In this document: piece by piece, positions 1 through 6,543 of the stretch
How the letters are laid out: each line of letters begins with the position of its first letter
Position numbering within the stretch: position 1 is the first letter of the stretch
Assembly (NCBI GenBank): GCA_945871625.1
Contig: CAMBWL010000022.1
Span: 1-10,549, forward strand
Direction: 5' to 3'
Source: Bifidobacterium breve
Lineage (GTDB): Bacteria; Actinomycetota; Acidimicrobiia; Acidimicrobiales; Ilumatobacteraceae
DNA length: 10,549 nt
Made by a program: the position numbers and the translations under genes
The notes under the pieces: model-generated
What the model was told of the DNA's origin: nothing
Seen by the model: only the letters and a program-made list of their open reading frames with translations
The model's database searches: none

Positions 1-305
1 TAAATGAGGGCGAGCAACTTTATGTACCCAAACGCGGTGAGAAGCCGCACACGATTATCGGGCGACCACAGTCAGGAAGTTCGACGACGGGTGGTGCTGG
101 GAACGCAACGCAGGTGATAAATATCAACTTGGCATCTGTTGTTGAACTCGAACAATTGCCTGGTGTTGGACCGGCGACGGCAAAGGCAATTGTCGCGTAT
201 CGCGAAAAAAACGGTGCATTTCGGGCGGTCGAAGATTTGCTGAAAGTTCGTGGCATCGGTCCCGCAAAGTTGAGCGAGATTTTGCCTCGTGCTCGCGTCG
301 ACTAA
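1..305 (+). CDS. comEA: ComEA family competence DNA-binding protein, 3' part
   Basis: The gene is cut by the window start; it is read in the frame beginning at base 3, leaving 100 visible codons to the TAA at 303-305. ComEA binds double-stranded DNA outside the membrane and passes it to the ComEC channel during natural transformation. The first visible residues (NEGEQLYVPKRGE) look like the end of an SLBB beta-grasp domain. A Ser/Gly/Thr-rich linker follows at about residues 23-36. Residues 40-99 form a tandem helix-hairpin-helix domain with the hairpins LPGVGPATAKAI and VRGIGPAKLSEI. SLBB plus HhH is the usual ComEA architecture in Gram-positive bacteria. An internal GTG at 114 is not the start, because the upstream codons fit the family. 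comEC follows about 440 bp downstream, separated by a reverse-strand gene. The membrane anchor lies outside the window. Confidence 0.92.
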   Translation, partial: NEGEQLYVPKRGEKPHTIIGRPQSGSSTTGGAGNATQVININLASVVELEQLPGVGPATAKAIVAYREKNGAFRAVEDLLKVRGIGPAKLSEILPRARVD

Positions 306-321
306 AGCACGCCGAGCACGA
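287..321. terminator. inverted repeat over the comEA / membrane-gene stop codons
   Basis: Perfect 9-bp arms (TCGTGCTCG at 287-295, CGAGCACGA at 313-321) flank a 17-nt loop that holds both stop codons of the convergent genes. An alternative pairing of 288-293 with 306-311 is also possible. The position suits a bidirectional terminator, but no T-run follows on either strand, so this is a candidate only. Both arms are also coding sequence. Confidence 0.35.
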
Positions 322-748
322 TCGCGGCCAGTGCGAGCGAAATCAACGACCCCAGCACCAACCCGATGGCCAGCGGTCGAAATTCGCGACGCCACTCTGG
401 CCAACTGGCGATAACCGCACGAATGGCGCGGAGGCTTGCGTAGTGACCGATTATCCACCAGAGCAAAAGACTCGAAATAAAACTCAGCCCGTAGCGAACG
501 AAATTGCCAGTGGCAGGAATGCCAAAGAGCGGCATCGTCGGCAGGGCGATGAATGCAAAAACAAAGCCGAGCAGACCAGTTAGTGAGCCGGGTAGTGCCA
601 ATAAAATTAGACCGACGACGAGTGTGGCGACGGATAGTGCGACGGCGATCAGCCCGCCACGTTTGCGCAAGGCATCGCGGTGAGCAACGATGCCATCGGG
701 CACGATTCGTTTTTCGTGAGACGACTTGGTGCGTGAACTTTCAGCCAT
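302..748 (-). CDS. unrecognised four-helix integral membrane protein
   Basis: I do not recognise this 148-residue protein. Residues 1-31 are polar and basic and probably cytoplasmic. Four hydrophobic stretches follow at about 33-52, 55-75, 85-103 and 124-147, with a conspicuous LLWWIIGHY around residues 94-103. A charged loop (SWPEWRREFR, 115-124) precedes the last helix. The clean alternation of hydrophobic and charged segments argues for a real gene, as does the exact fit between neighbours. Its stop (TAG, 304-302) overlaps the comEA TAA, and its ATG (748-746) overlaps the comEC ATG by two bases. A -10-like TACAAT lies on the reverse strand at 791-786, inside comEC, about 38 bp upstream, without a convincing -35 box. 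No clear ribosome-binding site is visible; the true start could be slightly internal, for example the GTG at residue 17. A role linked to competence is suggested only by position. Confidence 0.75.
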   Translation of the reverse strand: MAESSRTKSSHEKRIVPDGIVAHRDALRKRGGLIAVALSVATLVVGLILLALPGSLTGLLGFVFAFIALPTMPLFGIPATGNFVRYGLSFISSLLLWWIIGHYASLRAIRAVIASWPEWRREFRPLAIGLVLGSLISLALAAIVLGVL

Positions 749-2153
749 GACTACAGCGTACGATGTGCGGCGCGCAGATTGGCTGATTGTAATTTTGGCG
801 ACTGTTTATTTGATGGTCACTCGAGCGAGCGATGAATATTGTTTTTTAATTTTGTTCGGCGTTGCAGTGGGTTGTATTTTTGCAGTGCGTCAGATGGGGT
901 TGCGAAAGTCGATTGCGTTTTTGATCTTTTTGGTCGTCGTTTTGGGCTTTTTGAATTCGTGGCGTTCAATTCGAGAATTACGCAGCGTTACGATCGGGTC
1001 GTATTCGGGTATCGCGACCGTGATTAGTGATCCGCGCAATGTTGGTGCGGCGACACGAATAACCCTTGAAATTGAATCTGATCGGTTTTCTGTCTATGCA
1101 TATGGTCGACCCGGGTGGCGACTGGCAGGAGTCAAAGTTGGCGAGCAGATTTTTGTCAGCGGACAACGCGAAGAACTCGAACCCGACAACCAGCAATGGC
1201 TGATTGCAGAACATATAAAGGGTCGATTTGAAGTAGATACTGTCGGCGAAGTGCGGTTACCCGCAGCGCCGCTGATGCGAAGCGTGCAAAGGGTGCGAGA
1301 TCTTGTGAGTCGGGGCGCCGACTCTTTCGAGTTTGCGGACCGAACGCTATTCACGGGTCTGGTGATCGGTGACGATACGCGACAACCGAAGTCGATGATT
1401 GTCGCGTTTCGCGATTCTGGGCTTGCTCATCTCGTGGCGGTGTCTGGGCAGAACGTCGCGTTTATTTTGGCGGTGATGTCGCCTCTGTTGTCACGACTGA
1501 CAAGACGACCGAGAATGTTGGTGACATTTGGTATTTTGGCGTGGTTCGTGGTGATCACGCGTGTTGAACCCAGCGTTGTACGTGCAGCGATGATGGCTGG
1601 TCTCGCATTTTTGTCGGTGGCGATCGGTCGACCGACGCGAACAATGAGACTGATCGCGCTGACGGTATTGATTGCGGTGATGGTTGATCCGCTTTTGGCA
1701 TGGTCGGTGGGTTTCTATATGTCAGTTGGGGCGACCTGCGGTCTGTGTTTGGGTGCCGGGCCTTTGGCGCGAATTATTCGCGGGCCAAAATGGCTGGCTC
1801 AACTGATTGCTGCAACCGTTGCGGCCCAGATTGGTGTAATGCCTGCGGTGCTGTTGGTATTTGGGTTGCCGTCGGCAACGGGAATCGTGGCCAATGTTTT
1901 GGCGGTGCCCGTTGCAGGTTTGGTCATGCTTGTTGGTTTGCCACTGGCACTGATTTCAGGACTGATTGTTGATGCAGGGTTTGCCGGTCTCGCCGCAGTG
2001 ATCATGTGGCCGGTTCAAGTTGGCGTGCGTTGGGTTTGGTGGGTTGCAGAGATTTTCGCCCGCTTGAAAATTGACGGTGTTGCAAATATCGCGCTATGGA
2101 TCGGTGTTTTCGTGACGATCTTGTTGATGCGACACCGAAGTTCTAGCGTGTAG
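747..2153 (+). CDS. comEC: ComEC/Rec2 family DNA uptake channel, lacking the metallo-beta-lactamase domain
   Basis: ComEC forms the inner-membrane channel that brings single-stranded DNA into the cytoplasm during transformation. From the ATG at 747 it has 468 residues. There are N-terminal helices (about 11-26, 31-47, 54-70), then a soluble beta-rich stretch (about 80-165, the DUF4131/OB-like region), then the multi-helix competence domain (about 195-460). Family landmarks are FRDSGLAHLVAVSGQNV (221-237), EPSVVRAAMM (274-283), DPLLAWSVGFYMS (314-326) and AQIGVMPAVLLVFGLP (360-375). Many ComEC proteins run to 700-800 residues with a C-terminal metallo-beta-lactamase-like domain. Here the protein ends just after the last helix (MRHRSSSV) and holA starts at once, so that domain is absent. 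In-frame TTG (726) and GTG (729) would extend the protein by a few residues. ATG 747 is preferred, although no strong ribosome-binding site precedes it. Its promoter must lie in comEA or in the reverse-strand gene. Confidence 0.93.
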   Translation: MTTAYDVRRADWLIVILATVYLMVTRASDEYCFLILFGVAVGCIFAVRQMGLRKSIAFLIFLVVVLGFLNSWRSIRELRSVTIGSYSGIATVISDPRNVGAATRITLEIESDRFSVYAYGRPGWRLAGVKVGEQIFVSGQREELEPDNQQWLIAEHIKGRFEVDTVGEVRLPAAPLMRSVQRVRDLVSRGADSFEFADRTLFTGLVIGDDTRQPKSMIVAFRDSGLAHLVAVSGQNVAFILAVMSPLLSRLTRRPRMLVTFGILAWFVVITRVEPSVVRAAMMAGLAFLSVAIGRPTRTMRLIALTVLIAVMVDPLLAWSVGFYMSVGATCGLCLGAGPLARIIRGPKWLAQLIAATVAAQIGVMPAVLLVFGLPSATGIVANVLAVPVAGLVMLVGLPLALISGLIVDAGFAGLAAVIMWPVQVGVRWVWWVAEIFARLKIDGVANIALWIGVFVTILLMRHRSSSV

Positions 2154-2155
2154 GT

Positions 2156-3187
2156 GTGTCAATCAATCTTGTAACGGGCTCTGATCCGCGACTCGTTTCT
2201 GACAAGGTCAGCGAGATTACGCGCGAATTGATCAAGTCAATGGCGACAAAAGAAAGTCGCAGCACGATTTTAGAAACCCACGATGCAGGTGCGGCAAATT
2301 CGCAAGATCGCGAAGATGCGATTCGTAAAGCAGTGGCATCAGCCGAGACCATGTCGCTTTTTGGTGAAGAACGCGTTGTGGTGATTCGTGAAATCTCCGA
2401 AGCGACAGTCGCCGAACTCTCGAGCCTTGTTGCATATCTGGCGCAACCATCCGACAGCACCCATCTGGTGGTGAGCGCGACCGGCAAATTGCCGAAGTCG
2501 ATCGCGGATGCACTGAAGCGCGCGGGTGCAACAACATTGGCAACGACACCACCTGATCGTCGTCAAGAACTGGTGACATGGTTTTTGGAAAGATTGGGCG
2601 AGTCTGGGTTGACTCTCGAATTGGGTGCACTCAATCAAATTATTGATTGGCTTGGTGAAGATCAGGCGCGTCTGCCGGGACTGATTGACATTTTGGTCTC
2701 GACATACGGCACATCGCGAAAACTAACGAGTGACGACATCACCCCATTTTTGGGTGATGCCGGCAGCGTCAAACCATGGGACTTAACCGATGCGATTGAT
2801 GCCGGCGATTCGGCGAAAGCGATTGACATGTTGCATCGAATGACGCGTAGCGGTGAATATCATCCATTGCAGGTGATGGCTCTGTTGCACACGCACTATA
2901 CGAAGTTGATGCGACTTGACGGTCCTGATCTGAATTCTCCTCAAGACGCAATGTCGATAATTGGTAGCAAGAGCGAATTTCAAGCCAAGAAATATCTGAA
3001 TCAATATCGTCGTCTGGGTGGCGAAGGCATCAATCAGGCAGTGCAGTTGCTCGCGCGTGCCGACGTTGATTTACGCGGAGGCAAAGATTTGGGCGAAGAA
3101 CTAACTATGGAGATTCTGATTGCCAGATTGTGCAGAATGGGTGCGACGAACAAGTCGTCGAGAACTACTTCGTCGAAGCGGCGTTAA
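2156..3187 (+). CDS. holA: DNA polymerase III subunit delta
   Basis: The delta subunit is the clamp-loader component that opens the beta sliding clamp during replication. The 343-residue product has the usual family length. It begins with the delta signature INLVTGSDPRLVSDKV (residues 3-18), the degenerate nucleotide-binding start of the AAA+ fold. The middle holds VVIREIS and a TTPPDRRQELVTWFLERL segment resembling other delta proteins. The C-terminal collar domain carries QLLARADVDLRGG (about 297-309) and the final EILIARLCR helix. It ends in a basic Ser/Thr/Lys/Arg tail that overlaps rpsT on the other strand. The start is GTG at 2156, two bases after the comEC stop; no ATG is close, and the family alignment requires a start here. 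Tight spacing suggests translation coupled to comEC. comEC-holA adjacency is common in bacteria. Confidence 0.93.
   Translation: MSINLVTGSDPRLVSDKVSEITRELIKSMATKESRSTILETHDAGAANSQDREDAIRKAVASAETMSLFGEERVVVIREISEATVAELSSLVAYLAQPSDSTHLVVSATGKLPKSIADALKRAGATTLATTPPDRRQELVTWFLERLGESGLTLELGALNQIIDWLGEDQARLPGLIDILVSTYGTSRKLTSDDITPFLGDAGSVKPWDLTDAIDAGDSAKAIDMLHRMTRSGEYHPLQVMALLHTHYTKLMRLDGPDLNSPQDAMSIIGSKSEFQAKKYLNQYRRLGGEGINQAVQLLARADVDLRGGKDLGEELTMEILIARLCRMGATNKSSRTTSSKRR
3144..3160. terminator. short hairpin just beyond the rpsT stop codon
   Basis: CGACGA (3144-3149) and TCGTCG (3155-3160) form a perfect 6-bp stem with a 5-nt loop. In the rpsT direction it starts about four bases after the TAG; on the other strand it lies in the last codons of holA. 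TCGTCGA recurs at 3170-3176, so other pairings compete. No T-run follows. This is a weak candidate terminator for rpsT and may be chance. Confidence 0.22.
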
Positions 3188-3425
3188 GTTTGCGCATCAG
3201 GCGACTCTTGCGACGAGCGGCCTGCTTCGGGTGAATCGTTCGCTTGGCGGCGGCTTTGTCGAGGCGCTTGACGGCGAGACGAAGAGCCTCTTGATTCTCT
3301 GGTGTGCCAGCTGTCTCAAGGGCGGTCTTGACACGTGAGCGAAGTTCGCTGCGAACGGCTTTGTTGCGATCGGTTGCTTTTGCGTTTGTGATGACGCGCT
3401 TTTTCTGAGATTTGATATTTGCCAC
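3165..3425 (-). CDS. rpsT: 30S ribosomal protein S20 (bS20)
   Basis: bS20 binds 16S rRNA early in assembly of the 30S subunit. The 86-residue, Lys/Arg/Ala-rich product has the normal length. It shows the family N-terminus ANIKSQKKRVITNAKATDRN and the conserved segment LDKAAAKRTIHPKQAARRKSRL near the C-terminus. The start codon is GTG (3425-3423), not ATG. In E. coli rpsT starts with UUG, and weak initiation there is tied to autoregulation, so an unusual start is in keeping with the family. The upstream bases give no strong Shine-Dalgarno motif. The gene is transcribed against its neighbours: its last 23 bp overlap the end of holA tail to tail, and it diverges from lepA across a 119-bp gap. 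A 9-bp inverted repeat includes its start codon. Confidence 0.97.
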   Translation of the reverse strand: MANIKSQKKRVITNAKATDRNKAVRSELRSRVKTALETAGTPENQEALRLAVKRLDKAAAKRTIHPKQAARRKSRLMRKLNAASTK

Positions 3426-3471
3426 GGCTCAAGGCTAACAGCGGACGAGGCCATGCCAAACATGAGCCGTG
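3423..3471 (-). promoter_or_regulatory. inverted repeat covering the rpsT start codon
   Basis: Perfect 9-bp arms, CACGGCTCA at 3423-3431 and TGAGCCGTG at 3463-3471, are separated by 31 nt. In an rpsT transcript the downstream arm contains the GTG start codon and the bases just before it. If the leader includes both arms, the hairpin would hide the initiation site. It could instead act as a DNA operator in the divergent rpsT/lepA region. The repeat is plain to see; its function is inferred. Confidence 0.35.
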
Positions 3472-3544
3472 TAGAATTCGCTTACTTCTCGCACAAGCTT
3501 TTAGGGCATGAATGCGTTGATCGAAGTCTCGGAGAAACGGCGCA
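3426..3544. promoter_or_regulatory. divergent rpsT / lepA intergenic control region
   Basis: This 119-bp stretch is the only long non-coding gap and must serve both outward-facing genes. Towards rpsT, TTGTGC (reverse strand, 3496-3491) and TACACG (3473-3468) are 17 bp apart, a mediocre sigma-70-type pair. Towards lepA, TAGAAT (3472-3477) is a good -10 match but has no matching -35 box. GGAG at 3531-3534, ten bases before the lepA ATG, is a plausible ribosome-binding site. The three-codon frame ATG CGT TGA at 3512-3520 is in the lepA frame and closes off any upstream extension of LepA. Confidence 0.4.
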
Positions 3545-5329
3545 ATGGATTTAGCTCGAATACGAAATTTTTCGATCATCGCGCATATCGACCACGGCAA
3601 ATCGACCCTATCCGACCGCATATTGGAGATGACGAACGCGGTTGATGCGCGTGAAATGCGTGCCCAATATTTAGACAGCATGGACCTCGAGCGCGAGCGG
3701 GGCATCACGATCAAAGCGCAGAACGTGCGGGTGACTTGGAAAGACCACACGCTGCATTTGATTGACACGCCAGGACACGTCGACTTTGGTTATGAGGTAA
3801 GTCGCTCGTTGGCTGCATGTGAAGGAGTTGTTTTGGTTGTCGATGCGGCGCAGGGCATCGAGGCTCAAACTTTGGCTAACTGTTATTTGGCGCTTGAAAA
3901 TAATTTAGAGATTGTTGCCGCGCTCAACAAAATTGACCTGCCTGCCGCCGACCCTGATCGTTATGCGATGGAAATCGAAAAAGTATTGGGCATTCGAGCC
4001 GAAGACATTTTGCGCATTTCAGCAAAGACAGGTGAGGGCGTGCCAGAATTGCTCGACGCAATTGTCGCGCGAATACCTGCGCCAGGCGGCGATGTCGACG
4101 CTCCACTGCAAGCATTGATCTTTGACAGTCAATACGACCAATATCGCGGTGTTGTGTCGTCGATTCGTGTGATGAATGGGCGCATGCGCAGCAGCGAGAA
4201 GTTGCGGTTTATGCAAACAAACGCCGTGCATGAAGTGCTGGAAGTCGGCGTACGACGACCCGTGCCGACACCGATAGACGAACTCGGTCCGGGCGAAGTC
4301 GGCTATTTGATTGCAGGAATCAAAGATGTGGGTGAGGCCCGCAGTGGCGAAACAGTGACGCACGAAGCACGACCGGCAAGTCAACCGCTTGACGGCTACA
4401 GCGACCCGAAGCCGATGGTGTTTTGCGGATTGTTTCCGATTGACGCCGATGATTTTGAAACCCTTCGCGAGAGTTTGCAGAAACTAAAACTGAACGATGC
4501 ATCAATTAGTTATTTGCCTGAGTCTTCTGGGGCGTTGGGTTTTGGTTTCAGATGCGGATTTCTTGGTTTGTTGCACATGGAAATTGTCAAAGAACGACTT
4601 GAGCGCGAATTCAACCTCGCGCTAATTGCCACCGCGCCGTCGGTGCAATATCAAGTGACGAAGACGGACGGCACCACCGAGATTTGTCACAACCCGAGCG
4701 AGTTGCCGCCAACGGTTTACATCAAGTCGATTGAAGAGCCATATTTCAAGGTTGACATCATCACACCTAAGGATTACACGGGAACGCTGATGGATCTTTG
4801 TCAAACGCGACGCGGTGAACTCAGCAAACTCGAATATCTTTCGCCCGAACGAGTCGAGTTGCATTATCTGATGCCACTCGCGGAAGTTGTCGTCGATTTC
4901 TTCGACCAAATGAAGAGCCGCTCGCAGGGCTATGCGAGTCTTGACTATGAATTGCACGGATATCGCGAGTCTGATCTTGTGAAAGTCGATTTATTTTTGA
5001 ATGCCATTGCCGCCGACGCATTCAGCACGATCGTGCATCGTGACAAGGCTTACGACTACGGCAAGCGGATGTGCGAAAAACTCAGAGAGTTGATCCCGCG
5101 ACAGATGTTCGATGTGCCGATTCAGGCGGCGATCGGCGGAAAGTTCATCGCCCGTGAAACCGTGAAGGCCAAGCGCAAGGATGTTTTGGCCAAGTGTTAT
5201 GGCGGCGATATTTCGCGTAAGCGCAAACTGCTCGAGAAGCAAAAAGAAGGCAAGAAGAAGATGAAGTCAATCGGTCGAGTCGAAATACCTGGCGATGTGT
5301 TCATCTCGGCACTGAAACTTGATGACTGA
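3545..5329 (+). CDS. lepA: elongation factor 4 (LepA), ribosome-associated GTPase
   Basis: LepA/EF4 is a translational GTPase that binds the ribosome in an EF-G-like manner. It has been linked to back-translocation, to 30S biogenesis and to initiation under stress. The 594-residue product is full length. The G domain shows AHIDHGKST (13-21), the switch I region ERERGITI (49-56), DTPGH (74-78), NKID (128-131) and SAK (159-161). After the EF-G-like middle domains, the LepA-specific C-terminal domain ends with CYGGDISRKRKLLEKQKEGK and the typical SIGRVEIPGDVF stretch, which separates it from EF-G, TypA and TetM. The ATG at 3545 is fixed by the conserved N-terminus (DLARIRNFSIIAHIDHGKST), by GGAG ten bases upstream and by an in-frame stop at 3518-3520. 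The MFS gene begins five bases after its stop. Confidence 0.98.
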   Translation: MDLARIRNFSIIAHIDHGKSTLSDRILEMTNAVDAREMRAQYLDSMDLERERGITIKAQNVRVTWKDHTLHLIDTPGHVDFGYEVSRSLAACEGVVLVVDAAQGIEAQTLANCYLALENNLEIVAALNKIDLPAADPDRYAMEIEKVLGIRAEDILRISAKTGEGVPELLDAIVARIPAPGGDVDAPLQALIFDSQYDQYRGVVSSIRVMNGRMRSSEKLRFMQTNAVHEVLEVGVRRPVPTPIDELGPGEVGYLIAGIKDVGEARSGETVTHEARPASQPLDGYSDPKPMVFCGLFPIDADDFETLRESLQKLKLNDASISYLPESSGALGFGFRCGFLGLLHMEIVKERLEREFNLALIATAPSVQYQVTKTDGTTEICHNPSELPPTVYIKSIEEPYFKVDIITPKDYTGTLMDLCQTRRGELSKLEYLSPERVELHYLMPLAEVVVDFFDQMKSRSQGYASLDYELHGYRESDLVKVDLFLNAIAADAFSTIVHRDKAYDYGKRMCEKLRELIPRQMFDVPIQAAIGGKFIARETVKAKRKDVLAKCYGGDISRKRKLLEKQKEGKKKMKSIGRVEIPGDVFISALKLDD

Positions 5330-5334
5330 TCATC

Positions 5335-6528
5335 ATGGCTGATAAACATGCGAGCGTTTTTCGCTCGCTTAAATATTTCAATGCAAAGTTGTTTTTTGCC
5401 GGACTGCTGTTCTCGAATATTGGCAGTTGGCTGCAGTTAACCGCGTCGTCGCTGCTGATTTATCGACTGACCGGCAACGCAGCCGACCTTGGCTACAACG
5501 TTGCATTTCAGTTTCTGCCGATGTTGTTGTTCGGCACTTGGTGTGGGGCGTTGGCTGACCGTCACGATCGTCGTCGCATCGCGCTTATTTCGCAGGCTGG
5601 TTTGGCGGTTCAAGCATTGTTGCTTGGCGTGCTTGATCTTTCGGGTGTGATCAATGTGCCGATGGTCTACGCGTTATCGCTGTTGTTGGGCATCATTGGC
5701 GCATTTGATAATCCGGCTCGTCGCGGGCTCGTGACTGAACTTGTGCCAGAGGTTGATTTGCCAAATGCAATGTCGCTAAACACGGCGGTGATGACCGGCT
5801 CGCGTATTTTTGGTGCAGCCATTGCTACGGCACTTGTCGGACCACTAGGTACGGGCTGGCTGTTTATTATCAACGGCATTTCATACGCGGCGATGATTTA
5901 TAGCCTGACTGGTCTGCGCAAGAGCGAGATGTATCCGGCAGTTATTCGACCAGCGGGCGGCTCACCAGTGCGCGAAGTATTCAAATATGTCGCTGGCAAT
6001 CGTCGCTTACTGACGATGTTCATGGTTTATCTCGCAGTGAGCACGTTCTCGTTCAATTTTGGTGTTGCGTTGCCGAAACTTGCCGACCTGCGATGGGGCG
6101 ACGATCGCGCATTTGGCTGGGTGATGTCGGTAATTGGAATCGGAAACTTGACTGGCGCGTTGCTGACTGCACGATTAAAAGTTGTTTCGATGGGCTGGTT
6201 CGTCGGCAATATTGCGTTGCTAGGTCTGGCCAGCATCGGCATGGCGTTTGCGTCGAATGTGTGGCTGGCATTTATTTGGAGCGTTCCGCTGGGTATCGGC
6301 GGAGCGGCGATGATCGCCTCGGGTAATGCAATCAGCCAACAAGAGTCACCGCCAGACATGCGTGGCAGATTGTTGGCGCTGACTGCGGTCGCATTTCTTG
6401 GCAGTACACCAATTGGTGGACCGATCACTGGGCTTGTGGCTGACCTTGTTTCGCCTGAGTGGTCGTTGGCATATGGCGGTGTGGTTGCCCTAGTTTGTGC
6501 TGCAGTGGCAGTGGTGGCATGGAGATGA
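5335..6528 (+). CDS. MFS transporter, MFS_3 / EntS-like exporter
   Basis: This is a major facilitator superfamily permease of 397 residues with about 12 predicted membrane helices. It resembles the MFS_3 (EntS-like) branch, which includes siderophore and drug exporters. Landmarks are the N-terminal FRSLKYFNAKLFFAGLLFSN and GSWLQLTASS (9-39), motif A between helices 2 and 3 (GALADRHDRRR, 71-81), and FDNPARRGLVTELVP (124-138). The second half repeats the helical pattern, with a helix-rich end at the C-terminus. The substrate cannot be told from the sequence. The ATG at 5335 lies five bases after lepA with no clear ribosome-binding site, suggesting coupling to lepA translation. A stable hairpin sits in codons 6-12. 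The photolyase gene follows directly. Many Actinobacteria have hemW in this position. Confidence 0.93.
   Translation: MADKHASVFRSLKYFNAKLFFAGLLFSNIGSWLQLTASSLLIYRLTGNAADLGYNVAFQFLPMLLFGTWCGALADRHDRRRIALISQAGLAVQALLLGVLDLSGVINVPMVYALSLLLGIIGAFDNPARRGLVTELVPEVDLPNAMSLNTAVMTGSRIFGAAIATALVGPLGTGWLFIINGISYAAMIYSLTGLRKSEMYPAVIRPAGGSPVREVFKYVAGNRRLLTMFMVYLAVSTFSFNFGVALPKLADLRWGDDRAFGWVMSVIGIGNLTGALLTARLKVVSMGWFVGNIALLGLASIGMAFASNVWLAFIWSVPLGIGGAAMIASGNAISQQESPPDMRGRLLALTAVAFLGSTPIGGPITGLVADLVSPEWSLAYGGVVALVCAAVAVVAWR
5350..5368 (+). terminator. GC-rich hairpin in the first codons of the MFS gene
   Basis: A perfect 7-bp stem, GCGAGCG (5350-5356) and CGCTCGC (5362-5368), encloses a TTTTT loop and is followed by the A/T-rich TTAAATATTT. 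It lies 21 bases after the lepA stop and 15 bases into the MFS reading frame. It resembles an intrinsic terminator or attenuator for lepA transcription, but the trailing T-tract is imperfect. It also encodes conserved MFS residues, so it could be chance or affect translation only. Confidence 0.35.
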
Positions 6529-6543
6529 TTGTGCCGATTTTTG

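Noticed and set aside
72..458. A reverse-strand frame overlapping comEA
   Set aside because: It is opposite the ComEA helix-hairpin-helix domain and overlaps the better-supported membrane gene in another frame; its product is Arg-rich and shadow-like.
2633..2650. CAATCA ... TGATTG inverted repeat
   Set aside because: It lies inside holA, is short and A/T-rich, and has no T-run or gene border nearby; chance is the simplest explanation.
3508..3588. ATG at 3508 opening a small frame before lepA
   Set aside because: It runs into lepA in another frame, has no ribosome-binding site of its own that is convincing, and its product is featureless.
6516..6542. GGCA ... TGCC followed by a T-run between the MFS gene and the photolyase
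   Set aside because: The stem is only four bases, too weak for a terminator, despite the TTTTT that follows.
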